DNA of 34,928 nucleotides, from contig CALUFQ010000032.1 of NCBI GenBank assembly GCA_944319925.1, forward strand, positions 1-34,928, in the 5' to 3' direction. The position numbers and the translations under genes are program-made. This document shows, piece after piece, positions 24,336 through 31,466 of the stretch. Position 1 is the first letter of the stretch. Each line of letters starts with the position of its first letter. The notes under the pieces were generated by a model. The model saw only the letters and a list, made by a program, of their open reading frames with translations. It ran no database searches and was not told where the DNA came from. The stretch is from an uncultured Paraprevotella sp. (GTDB lineage: Bacteria > Bacteroidota > Bacteroidia > Bacteroidales > Bacteroidaceae).

Positions 24336-25488
24336 TTTTGACGAACTGATTTCCCGCCGCGGCACCAATTCCTATAAATGGGACAGCGCGGCGGATGCCG
24401 GGGTGCTTCCTCTTTGGGTGGCCGACATGGACTTCCGCACGGCCCCGACCATCACCGAAGCCCTCGCCCGGCGCGTGGCACACGGCATTTTCGGCTACAC
24501 GCGGGTGCCTGAAGCTTACTACAATGCCGTCACGGGATGGTTCGCCCGCCGCCACGGCTGGCACTTCAAGAAGGAATGGATGATTTACACCTCCGGCGTG
24601 GTGCCCGCCATCTCGGCCATCATCAAGGCGCTGGCGCGCCCCGGCGACAAAGTGCTGGTGCAGACTCCCGTCTATAACTGCTTCTTCTCCTCCATCCGCA
24701 ACAACGGGTGCGAAGCGGCCTGCAGCCCCCTGCTCCGCACGGGCGACACCTACCGGATGGACTTCGACGACCTGGAACGCAAAGCCGCCGACCCGGCAGT
24801 GAAGCTGATGCTCCTCTGCAACCCGCACAACCCCGCCGGGCGGGTTTGGACGCGCGAGGAACTCACCCGCCTGGGCGAAATCTGCCTGCGCCACGACGTG
24901 ACAGTGGTGGCCGACGAAATCCATTGCGAGCTCGTGTTCCCGGAATACACCTACACGCCGTTCGCCTCCATCTCGGAAGAGTTCCAACGCCGTTCCGTGA
25001 CCTGCGTCTCGCCGTCCAAGGCGTTCAACATCGCCGGGCTGCAAATCGCCAACATCGTGGCCGCAGACGACGGCATGCGGGAACGCATAGACCGCGCCAT
25101 CAACATCAACGAGGTGTGCGACGTGAACCCCTTCGGCGTGGAAGCCACCATCGCTGCCTACAACGAAGGCGAGGAGTGGCTCACGCAACTCATCGGCTAC
25201 CTGAAAGGGAATTATGAGTTCATGAAAGATTATTGCGCGAAGCACCTGCCGGACTTCCCGACCGCCAAGCTGGAAGGCACCTACCTGGTATGGATGGACT
25301 GCTCCGTGCTCCATATCCCGTCCGAGGAACTGGAAAGGCAGCTCGTGGAACAGGCCCGGTTGTGGCTGAACGCCGGTGCCATGTACCGCTCGCCGAAGGA
25401 AGGTTTCATGCGCTGGAACATCGCCTGCCCCCGCCAACGGCTGGCCGAAGCGTTAGACCGCTTCCGCAGTTTCGTGGCGGAACGATAA
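24325..25488 (+). CDS. patB: PatB/MalY-type PLP-dependent cystathionine beta-lyase or aminotransferase
   Basis: A 387-residue fold-type I PLP enzyme of the MalY/PatB group. Motifs: LPLWVADMDFRTAP at the N-terminus, YTSGVVPAI, QTPVYNCFF, CNPHNPAGRVWT, VVADEIHCELV, and the Schiff-base lysine K232 in VSPSKAFNIAGLQ, with RWNIACPR near the end as the substrate-carboxylate arginine region. These enzymes cleave carbon-sulfur bonds (cystathionine, cysteine conjugates) to pyruvate, ammonia and a thiol; some also transaminate. The ATG overlaps the end of the DUF3737 gene, so both are one operon. After the stop there is a palindromic repeat region. Confidence 0.9.
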   Translation: MKYNFDELISRRGTNSYKWDSAADAGVLPLWVADMDFRTAPTITEALARRVAHGIFGYTRVPEAYYNAVTGWFARRHGWHFKKEWMIYTSGVVPAISAIIKALARPGDKVLVQTPVYNCFFSSIRNNGCEAACSPLLRTGDTYRMDFDDLERKAADPAVKLMLLCNPHNPAGRVWTREELTRLGEICLRHDVTVVADEIHCELVFPEYTYTPFASISEEFQRRSVTCVSPSKAFNIAGLQIANIVAADDGMRERIDRAININEVCDVNPFGVEATIAAYNEGEEWLTQLIGYLKGNYEFMKDYCAKHLPDFPTAKLEGTYLVWMDCSVLHIPSEELERQLVEQARLWLNAGAMYRSPKEGFMRWNIACPRQRLAEALDRFRSFVAER

Positions 25489-25532
25489 ACACGAATATCC
25501 GCTATTGCCCCAATGCCCGTGAGATTGGGCTG

Positions 25533-25554
25533 CCCCCCCCACAAGGGGGGGGGG
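25533..25554. repeat. C8/G10 homopolymer hairpin
   Basis: Eight C (25533-25540), ACAA, then ten G (25545-25554), in the 169-bp gap after patB. The flanks GGGCTG and GACAAGCCCC extend the palindrome. It resembles the repeat cores at 27361-27400. Homopolymer tracts of this length are prone to slippage. Confidence 0.65.
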
Positions 25555-25625
25555 ACAAGCCCCCTCCGCACCTTCCTGTAACATCATTTCACAAGGAAGT
25601 TAGGCCGTTTTCGCCAATTAATCCC

Positions 25626-25633
25626 TAACTTTG
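25626..25633 (+). promoter_or_regulatory. -7 promoter box of the DUF805 gene
   Basis: TAACTTTG, 24 bp before the ATG at 25658. No strong -33 element is visible. Confidence 0.5.
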
Positions 25634-25657
25634 GCCAAAGAATGAAACAAAAGCCGT

Positions 25658-26173
25658 ATGCGCACACCACAAGAAATCCCCCTGAATCCCTCTGCCCGCC
25701 CGCTCAAGGGGTATTTGGCGCATGGATTCGTTGACGTGTTCATCCGCCACTATGCCGACTTTTCGGGACGGACGGGACGCAAAGCCTATTGGCTGGCCGT
25801 GGCCACCGTGTTCACTGCCTATCTCCCCCTTTTTTGCATCAGTTGGAAGGTCGATCCCGCCCTCGCGGCCGGCCATGCCGCCTATTGGCTGTTCCTCTAT
25901 TGCTACGGGATATCATCCATCGCAATCATCATTCCCTGCATCGCGTCCACCATCCGCCGCCTGCACGACACGGGCCGGAGCGGCTGGTGGTACCTTGTCG
26001 GGCTCATCCCCTACGCGGGCCACATCATCCTGTGGACATTGCTCTGCCTGAAACGCAAGAACGACGTGCCGGAAGCGGAAATCATTCCCCGCCGGACTGA
26101 TGCCCTGTTCGTCGTCGTCGTCGCCATCTTGTCGGCCATGGCCATCTGGCTTCGGCCCGTCACCCTAGAATAA
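25658..26173 (+). CDS. DUF805 family membrane protein
   Basis: A 171-residue inner-membrane protein with about four hydrophobic helices. The family signature is clear: YADFSGRTGRKAYWLAV before the first helix, and the loop STIRRLHDTGRSGWWYLVGL between later helices, followed by LCLKRKND. The role of DUF805 proteins is not established. The start at 25658 suits the -7 box upstream. The small lipoprotein gene follows 18 bp after the stop and may share the transcript. Confidence 0.87.
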   Translation: MRTPQEIPLNPSARPLKGYLAHGFVDVFIRHYADFSGRTGRKAYWLAVATVFTAYLPLFCISWKVDPALAAGHAAYWLFLYCYGISSIAIIIPCIASTIRRLHDTGRSGWWYLVGLIPYAGHIILWTLLCLKRKNDVPEAEIIPRRTDALFVVVVAILSAMAIWLRPVTLE

Positions 26174-26191
26174 CCCCATAAAAACAAAAAT

Positions 26192-26626
26192 ATGAAAAGA
26201 ATCAGCCTCACAGCAGCCATGGCTGCCGCATGCACCCTCGTCATGACGGGATGCCAAGAAAACATGGAAAGCCAAATCATAGGCACATACGAACACCCCG
26301 ACCTGCCGGGACAGACTTTCGAGTTCGGCGAAGGAGGGAAATACACGAACACGGCAAAAGCTGGCGCACTGGACTGCACCGTGCGCTGCCCCGGCACGTG
26401 GGAAGTGGATGGCGACAGCCTCATCATCGTCCAGGAATCCGACAAGACAACCTACGAATTCGGCGACAGCGTGACGGAAACCACCAAAGCTTTCGTGAAA
26501 AAAATGCTGGAAGAATCCGCCAAGAACGAACCCGCCCGCATGGCGTTCAAAATCGAAGGGGTTGACACCACCGCAATCAGCCTTGGCGCAAAAGACCGCA
26601 TCATCACCTACCAACGGGTGGAATAA
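26192..26626 (+). CDS. Small lipoprotein, lipocalin-like domain possible
   Basis: A 144-residue exported lipoprotein. The signal peptide ends in the lipobox VMTGC (C21), followed by QENMESQIIGTYEHPDLPGQ. The body alternates short strands (TFEFGEGGKYTNT, GTWEVDGDSLIIVQ, RIITYQRVE), the pattern of the small lipocalin-like lipoproteins common in Bacteroidota, where IxGTW/Y opens the barrel. The function is unknown. It lies 18 bp after the DUF805 gene. No T-run terminator follows; a weak GGCGC/GCGCC hairpin is present at 26645-26664. Confidence 0.75.
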   Translation: MKRISLTAAMAAACTLVMTGCQENMESQIIGTYEHPDLPGQTFEFGEGGKYTNTAKAGALDCTVRCPGTWEVDGDSLIIVQESDKTTYEFGDSVTETTKAFVKKMLEESAKNEPARMAFKIEGVDTTAISLGAKDRIITYQRVE

Positions 26627-27014
26627 TGGCACAAAGACAATTTCGGCGCGAAAGGAAATGCGCCCCTGCGCACATCCTTCCATTGACAGAATGACACATT
26701 CGGGTGCGCGTTGACAATTTGCTCATTTTCGCCTTCTGAGATTCGCGTATCCGGCCGCCGGGCCGGGACTGCGCGGAAAGAACGCAGCCACACGCGCCAT
26801 GCGGGAATCAAAATGTCGCGGAATCCCCTCCAAACCTGCCCTTTTGACGGGACACGGGACACTCCCGGCGCGGAAGCCCGGCTGGCGGGAAAGCCCGCCG
26901 GAGGATTCCGCCGACAAAATGACACGGGAAACGTGTCCGGGAAAAAGTTCCAACGGGAAAGAAAAACGCCCCCGGAGCCGCCGCGAAAAAGTTTCTGTAC
27001 CGGGATTTTTTCAT

Positions 27015-27094
27015 CCGAGCCCCGAAAAAGAAATTTCGAGCCCCGAAAATAAAATTCCGGGGCTCGGAATTTCGCGTTCCGGCCCCGAAATTTC
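27015..27094. repeat. Short alternating palindromic repeats built on GAGCCCCGAAA
   Basis: Four degenerate units of about 21 bp with the core CCGAGCCCCGAAA or its complement, in mixed orientation. Two adjacent units form the 9-bp stem CGAGCCCCG / CGGGGCTCG around an AT-rich loop. Confidence 0.6.
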
Positions 27095-27311
27095 TCGCCG
27101 GACTGCTCCAAAAAGTAAATGTCTCTGACAAAACCGTGCACCGAAGCCCCGTTTTGTGCAAAAAAATCGCTTAAAAAGCTGCTATTTGGACCGGATTGCG
27201 CAAAAGTCGCGTCACGGAAATCAGCAAAAACGGCACAATTTGTCTGTTTTCACAGGCATTTCATGACATTCTGATTTTGGAGTCGTAACACCCCTTTTGT
27301 TTGCCATGCGG

Positions 27312-27450
27312 CGGCCATAATGGTCGTTTTGTTCGCCATACGGATGGCAAAACTGTCCCGCCTCGCAGGGGGGACGAGCCCCGAAGGGGCGGAGAGGGTC
27401 TCACGCCTACAGGAACACAACACCGGACGCATCTATGGACAAAACGAGTC
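27312..27450 (+). repeat. Repeat family 3, copy 1
   Basis: Shares with copy 2 (27511-27655) the stretches GGATGGCAAAACTGTCCCGC, CGAGCCCCGAAGGGGCGGAG, and ACACCGGACGCATCT with a GTCGGGAAAAGGAG end. The middle CGAGCCCCGAAGGGGC is hairpin-forming. Direct orientation, about 199 bp apart. Confidence 0.75.
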
Positions 27451-27510
27451 GGGAAAAGGAGAAAATCAGGTTCAGTAGATTTTTAGTGGGGGGTTAATAA
27501 ATTCTGCACG

Positions 27511-27655
27511 GGCCGTAATGCCCCTTCTGTTCTCCATGCGGATGCCAAAACTGTCCCGCCTCGCAGGGGGACGAGCCCCGAAGGGGCGGAGGGGGTCTTA
27601 CGCCCACGGGAACAACACCGGACGCATCTGCGGATAACATAAACGGGTCGGAAAA
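27511..27655 (+). repeat. Repeat family 3, copy 2
   Basis: Second copy of the repeat at 27312, with small indels and substitutions, including GATGCCAAAACTGTCCCGCC, GACGAGCCCCGAAGGGGC and CACCGGACGCATCTGCGG. Confidence 0.75.
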
Positions 27656-27679
27656 AGAGGAATGTCACTCTTGTGCATG

Positions 27680-27730
27680 GGAAACCCCTCCGGCCCTGCG
27701 GGCCACCTCCCCTACAAGGCGGAGGAGTTT
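27680..27730 (-). repeat. Family 2 repeat, single arm
   Basis: GAAACCCCTCCGG followed by GGCCACCTCCCCTACAAGGC and GGAGGAG matches the right arm of the foldback element at 1948-1998. The internal GGCCCTGCGGGCC is a small hairpin. No matching second arm is found nearby. Confidence 0.7.
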
Positions 27731-27818
27731 TGCCTCAGGAGGGACAAACTCTTTGCTGCGACGGGCGTCGTATAAAACGGATTCATTCATCGGCAAAGAA
27801 TCTAAAGAGCAGTAAATC

Positions 27819-28073
27819 ATGAATCTCAATTATAAAGAAATAGCCTATCTGCTAGGCTGCTATGCCATCATTGAAGACAAAGAAATCAATTCTTGAGAAT
27901 TGTCTGTCCTGAATGACTTTCTCCACTTGCAGAAAGACAGCTTGCTGTATGCTGAGCGCAAGAAAATATTCCAAGACGATGAAACAAAAATCCCTTTAAA
28001 GGAACTTATCAACAAACTGTTTCACTTACACTTAGACAAAGAAATAAGCAAAGCATTACGTGTTGTTTCGTAA
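27819..28073 (+). pseudogene. AT-rich small gene interrupted by an in-frame TGA
   Basis: From ATG 27819 the frame reads MNLNYKEIAYLLGCYAIIED, continues KEINS, meets TGA at 27894-27896, and then stays open for 58 more codons (ELSVLNDFLHLQKDSLLYAE onward, ending KALRVVS) to TAA at 28071. Both halves look like one helical protein, and DKEINSxEL resembles the DGEIS-x-EE pattern of TerB-like domains, though I cannot confirm that. The DNA is much more AT-rich than the neighbouring genes, suggesting foreign origin. I read it as a nonsense-inactivated gene; a sequencing error or stop read-through is the alternative. Confidence 0.5.
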
Positions 28074-28205
28074 TAATGACGGATATAATCATCTTTCTTT
28101 TGAGCATGGCCTATATTTTTATTCTATTATCAGACGCAGGCAATCGTATTGCCACTTTTCCAAGAATTTATTGGCCTAATATGCCGCTTTTCCAATACAT
28201 ATCTC
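28074..28205 (+). other. Gap after the pseudogene, possible truncated membrane-peptide frame
   Basis: An ATG at 28076, just after the pseudogene stop, opens MTDIIIFLLSMAYIFILLSD, a single hydrophobic segment. It then runs antisense into the 3' end of the ATPase gene and becomes proline- and arginine-rich. It may be the stump of a second gene cut when the ATPase block arrived. Otherwise I see nothing in this gap. Confidence 0.25.
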
Positions 28206-29795
28206 CTACTCCCGCACCTTCCATTCCTCCACCGTCCCGGTCTTGGAAGAGAAGTTCACGCCTATCTTATAGAGTTTCCGAGGGTCGCCCTCGTAGGGAC
28301 GGGCATAGCCCTTCGCTTCTATCTGAGCCAAGGCATCGTCCGCCGAACCGTCGCGCTTGAACTCGAAAATATAGACATAGCTGTCGGTCTCCACGATGCA
28401 GTCCGAACGACCCTGACTCTGCTCCTTCTCCGTATAGACCGTATAGACGCTGACCAGGCGGAAGATGAGGTAGAACGTGTAATGGAAAAAACGTTCCGTC
28501 TCCGCCTCGCCCTTCTTGCCGCGCATCGTGTAAGGGATGCCGGACAGGAAGGAGGTGAACAGGCGGCGGAGCTGTTCCAGGTCGCAACCCTTCAGCGACT
28601 TCACCACGTCGATAACCCAGCCCGACATGTCCTCCCTCGGCTTCAGGTAATCCGAAGCCACCAAAGACACGAAGCCGTTCTTGACCTCGTTGTTCGGGAA
28701 ATCAAGAAGGAAACGGTTGTACTCCCAGTCATAATCCTTGATGGTGAGGTAGCCGCTCTGGTAAATCATCGGAAGGGGCTTCTCCACGTCAGCCTTGTAG
28801 TCGATGAACTGCTCGGGGCCGTAATAGCGGCCGGTCAGCTCGTTCAGGTTCTCTTCCGTGTGGTTCAGCAGGCGGATGAGGTAGGACGGGGTGCCGCTGG
28901 AGAACCAAAAGTCGCGAAGCTGCAACTTCGAGAACGCATTCAACAGGCTAAACGGGTTATAGACATCCGTCAGCCTGTCGCTGAAATGGTAACCGTCGTA
29001 TTGGGATTTCAGCTTCTCACGCATGCCTTCCGGAGTCGTACGGTATCGCTTGGCAAAAGCCTCTATCGGCTCGGCAAAGTAACGCTCCAGCTCTTCCTGC
29101 GTGATGCCGCACAATGCTTCATAGCGACCATCCATGCTGATGTCGTTGGGCTGGTTGAAACCGCTGAACACGCTGACCTGCGAAAACTTGGTCACGCCCG
29201 TCAACAGCACGAACTGAAGGTCGTCGTCAGCAGCCTTGAAAACGGAATAAAAAGCTTTCAGCACCTCACGGTTCCAGTCTTCCAAAAGACGCTCCTCTCC
29301 GTCTATCCGTATCTTATAGGACGTATCCAGCACATCCAATATGGGCTTGTCATATTCGTCTATCAAGACCACGCAACGGCGGCCATGGCGTTTGTGCGCC
29401 TGAGACAGGACGTAGGCGAAACGATCCCCCAACGTCTCCGTCGTAGTTCCTTTCCCATATTCCAATTCCCACGCGGCAATGCGCCCTTCTATTTTCTTCT
29501 CCAAGATACCGGTTTGGGTGAAATTGTCTCCATTAAAATCTAGATGGAATACCGGATACTCCGCCCAATCAGTTTCCAACTTGTCAATAGCCAGTCCCTT
29601 GAACAAATCCTTCCTCCCCTCGAAATAGCATTTGAGGGTGGAAACCAGCAGGCTCTTGCCGAAACGGCGGGGGCGGCTCAGAAAATAAATCTTGCCCTCC
29701 TTGACCAAACTGTAAATCAAATCCGTCTTATCGACATACACGTAACCATCCTCTATCAATTGGGGAAAGCTCTGGATTCCTATCGGGTATTTCAT
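28206..29795 (-). CDS. AAA-ATPase-like/PD-(D/E)XK nuclease-like protein, copy 1
   Basis: A 529-residue soluble protein of the AAA-ATPase_like (PF09820) plus PD-(D/E)XK_9 (PF08011) architecture, greatly expanded in Bacteroidota. The N-terminus is MKYPIGIQSFPQLIEDGYVY. The Walker A-like motif is RPRRFGKSLL (41-50), Walker B is CVVLIDEYDKP (141-151), and LLTGVTKFSQVSVFSGFN follows. The C-terminal nuclease-like fold shows GRSDCIVET and YIFEFKRDGSADDALAQIE, the D...ExK pattern. The activity is unproven in this family. It is identical in protein to copy 2 except for the last residue (E instead of G). The start is ATG 29795; the longer frame to 29831 contains the promoter. Copy 1 has a -7 box at 29829 that copy 2 lacks. 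Confidence 0.85.
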   Translation of the reverse strand: MKYPIGIQSFPQLIEDGYVYVDKTDLIYSLVKEGKIYFLSRPRRFGKSLLVSTLKCYFEGRKDLFKGLAIDKLETDWAEYPVFHLDFNGDNFTQTGILEKKIEGRIAAWELEYGKGTTTETLGDRFAYVLSQAHKRHGRRCVVLIDEYDKPILDVLDTSYKIRIDGEERLLEDWNREVLKAFYSVFKAADDDLQFVLLTGVTKFSQVSVFSGFNQPNDISMDGRYEALCGITQEELERYFAEPIEAFAKRYRTTPEGMREKLKSQYDGYHFSDRLTDVYNPFSLLNAFSKLQLRDFWFSSGTPSYLIRLLNHTEENLNELTGRYYGPEQFIDYKADVEKPLPMIYQSGYLTIKDYDWEYNRFLLDFPNNEVKNGFVSLVASDYLKPREDMSGWVIDVVKSLKGCDLEQLRRLFTSFLSGIPYTMRGKKGEAETERFFHYTFYLIFRLVSVYTVYTEKEQSQGRSDCIVETDSYVYIFEFKRDGSADDALAQIEAKGYARPYEGDPRKLYKIGVNFSSKTGTVEEWKVRE

Positions 29796-29805
29796 CTTGG
29801 CACAT
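28276..29805 (+). repeat. 1530-bp perfect direct repeat, left copy
   Basis: Reading line by line I find no difference from 29937-31466 (offset 1661 bp). It covers nearly the whole ATPase gene and 10 bp upstream of its ATG. Just outside it at the 3' end are two synonymous changes (28269, 28275), then the stop codons differ; upstream the sequence diverges from 29806. Confidence 0.9.
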
Positions 29806-29828
29806 TGTTTTTGGCTGATACAAAGAAA

Positions 29829-29836
29829 CAAATTTA
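29829..29836 (-). promoter_or_regulatory. -7 promoter-like box of ATPase copy 1
   Basis: TAAATTTG on the minus strand, 33 bp before the ATG at 29795. At the equivalent place copy 2 has AAATGGTTTC, without the consensus. Both copies share TTTCTTTGTATC slightly downstream. Confidence 0.35.
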
Positions 29837-29866
29837 TTTCGAGAATGACAAGTTTTCAATCCATTC

Positions 29867-31456
29867 TTATCCCCGCACCTTCCATTCCTCCACCGTCCCG
29901 GTCTTGGAAGAGAAGTTCACGCCTATCTTGTAGAGCTTCCGAGGGTCGCCCTCGTAGGGACGGGCATAGCCCTTCGCTTCTATCTGAGCCAAGGCATCGT
30001 CCGCCGAACCGTCGCGCTTGAACTCGAAAATATAGACATAGCTGTCGGTCTCCACGATGCAGTCCGAACGACCCTGACTCTGCTCCTTCTCCGTATAGAC
30101 CGTATAGACGCTGACCAGGCGGAAGATGAGGTAGAACGTGTAATGGAAAAAACGTTCCGTCTCCGCCTCGCCCTTCTTGCCGCGCATCGTGTAAGGGATG
30201 CCGGACAGGAAGGAGGTGAACAGGCGGCGGAGCTGTTCCAGGTCGCAACCCTTCAGCGACTTCACCACGTCGATAACCCAGCCCGACATGTCCTCCCTCG
30301 GCTTCAGGTAATCCGAAGCCACCAAAGACACGAAGCCGTTCTTGACCTCGTTGTTCGGGAAATCAAGAAGGAAACGGTTGTACTCCCAGTCATAATCCTT
30401 GATGGTGAGGTAGCCGCTCTGGTAAATCATCGGAAGGGGCTTCTCCACGTCAGCCTTGTAGTCGATGAACTGCTCGGGGCCGTAATAGCGGCCGGTCAGC
30501 TCGTTCAGGTTCTCTTCCGTGTGGTTCAGCAGGCGGATGAGGTAGGACGGGGTGCCGCTGGAGAACCAAAAGTCGCGAAGCTGCAACTTCGAGAACGCAT
30601 TCAACAGGCTAAACGGGTTATAGACATCCGTCAGCCTGTCGCTGAAATGGTAACCGTCGTATTGGGATTTCAGCTTCTCACGCATGCCTTCCGGAGTCGT
30701 ACGGTATCGCTTGGCAAAAGCCTCTATCGGCTCGGCAAAGTAACGCTCCAGCTCTTCCTGCGTGATGCCGCACAATGCTTCATAGCGACCATCCATGCTG
30801 ATGTCGTTGGGCTGGTTGAAACCGCTGAACACGCTGACCTGCGAAAACTTGGTCACGCCCGTCAACAGCACGAACTGAAGGTCGTCGTCAGCAGCCTTGA
30901 AAACGGAATAAAAAGCTTTCAGCACCTCACGGTTCCAGTCTTCCAAAAGACGCTCCTCTCCGTCTATCCGTATCTTATAGGACGTATCCAGCACATCCAA
31001 TATGGGCTTGTCATATTCGTCTATCAAGACCACGCAACGGCGGCCATGGCGTTTGTGCGCCTGAGACAGGACGTAGGCGAAACGATCCCCCAACGTCTCC
31101 GTCGTAGTTCCTTTCCCATATTCCAATTCCCACGCGGCAATGCGCCCTTCTATTTTCTTCTCCAAGATACCGGTTTGGGTGAAATTGTCTCCATTAAAAT
31201 CTAGATGGAATACCGGATACTCCGCCCAATCAGTTTCCAACTTGTCAATAGCCAGTCCCTTGAACAAATCCTTCCTCCCCTCGAAATAGCATTTGAGGGT
31301 GGAAACCAGCAGGCTCTTGCCGAAACGGCGGGGGCGGCTCAGAAAATAAATCTTGCCCTCCTTGACCAAACTGTAAATCAAATCCGTCTTATCGACATAC
31401 ACGTAACCATCCTCTATCAATTGGGGAAAGCTCTGGATTCCTATCGGGTATTTCAT
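29867..31456 (-). CDS. AAA-ATPase-like/PD-(D/E)XK nuclease-like protein, copy 2
   Basis: A 529-residue protein with the same domains as copy 1: Walker A-like RPRRFGKSLL at 41-50, Walker B CVVLIDEYDKP at 141-151, and the C-terminal GRSDCIVET / FEFKRDG nuclease-like motif. It ends VRG instead of VRE because the stop region differs. It lies upstream of copy 1 in the same direction, with a 71-bp gap between its stop and the copy 1 ATG. That gap resembles the region upstream of copy 2 but is not identical. No TAnnTTTG box is seen upstream of copy 2, so it may use a weaker or different promoter. A function in host defence or mobile-element biology is a guess only. Confidence 0.85.
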   Translation of the reverse strand: MKYPIGIQSFPQLIEDGYVYVDKTDLIYSLVKEGKIYFLSRPRRFGKSLLVSTLKCYFEGRKDLFKGLAIDKLETDWAEYPVFHLDFNGDNFTQTGILEKKIEGRIAAWELEYGKGTTTETLGDRFAYVLSQAHKRHGRRCVVLIDEYDKPILDVLDTSYKIRIDGEERLLEDWNREVLKAFYSVFKAADDDLQFVLLTGVTKFSQVSVFSGFNQPNDISMDGRYEALCGITQEELERYFAEPIEAFAKRYRTTPEGMREKLKSQYDGYHFSDRLTDVYNPFSLLNAFSKLQLRDFWFSSGTPSYLIRLLNHTEENLNELTGRYYGPEQFIDYKADVEKPLPMIYQSGYLTIKDYDWEYNRFLLDFPNNEVKNGFVSLVASDYLKPREDMSGWVIDVVKSLKGCDLEQLRRLFTSFLSGIPYTMRGKKGEAETERFFHYTFYLIFRLVSVYTVYTEKEQSQGRSDCIVETDSYVYIFEFKRDGSADDALAQIEAKGYARPYEGDPRKLYKIGVNFSSKTGTVEEWKVRG

Positions 31457-31466
31457 CTTGGCACAT
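29937..31466 (+). repeat. 1530-bp perfect direct repeat, right copy
   Basis: Second copy of 28276-29805, in direct orientation with a period of 1661 bp. Beyond 31466 the flank (CACTTTTGACTGATACAAAG) is recognisably related to that of the left copy (TGTTTTTGGCTGATACAAAG) but carries several substitutions. Confidence 0.9.

Larger units (their letters stand above)
26627..27818. other. Gene-free, palindrome- and repeat-rich region
   Basis: About 1.2 kb in which I support no gene. Frames on both strands are low-complexity (rich in R, P, G, S and F), lack promoters, and cross repeats. Contents: GC-rich palindromes at 26850-26960, a short tandem palindromic cluster at 27015-27094, two copies of a roughly 140-bp repeat (27312 and 27511), and one arm of the family 2 repeat (27680-27730). 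A small RNA cannot be excluded. Confidence 0.6.

Noticed and set aside
26608-27161. Overlapping minus-strand frames (117 and 177 codons) in the desert
   Set aside because: Low-complexity R/F/G/P-rich translations produced by the GAGCCCCGAAA palindromes. No promoter box, no start context and no family resemblance.
27015-27655. CRISPR array
   Set aside because: Repeats differ in size and orientation, spacers are not of uniform length, and no cas gene is present.
27250-27668. Minus-strand frames of about 60 codons sharing the peptide SAPSGLVP
   Set aside because: The shared peptide is simply the translation of the family 3 repeat; the rest differs and there is no promoter.
28149-29543. Long plus-strand frame (464 codons) opposite ATPase copy 1, repeated at 30143-31204
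   Set aside because: It is the antisense shadow of the ATPase gene, appearing twice only because the gene is duplicated. The minus-strand frame has clear Walker and nuclease motifs, and the plus-strand product has no recognisable family.
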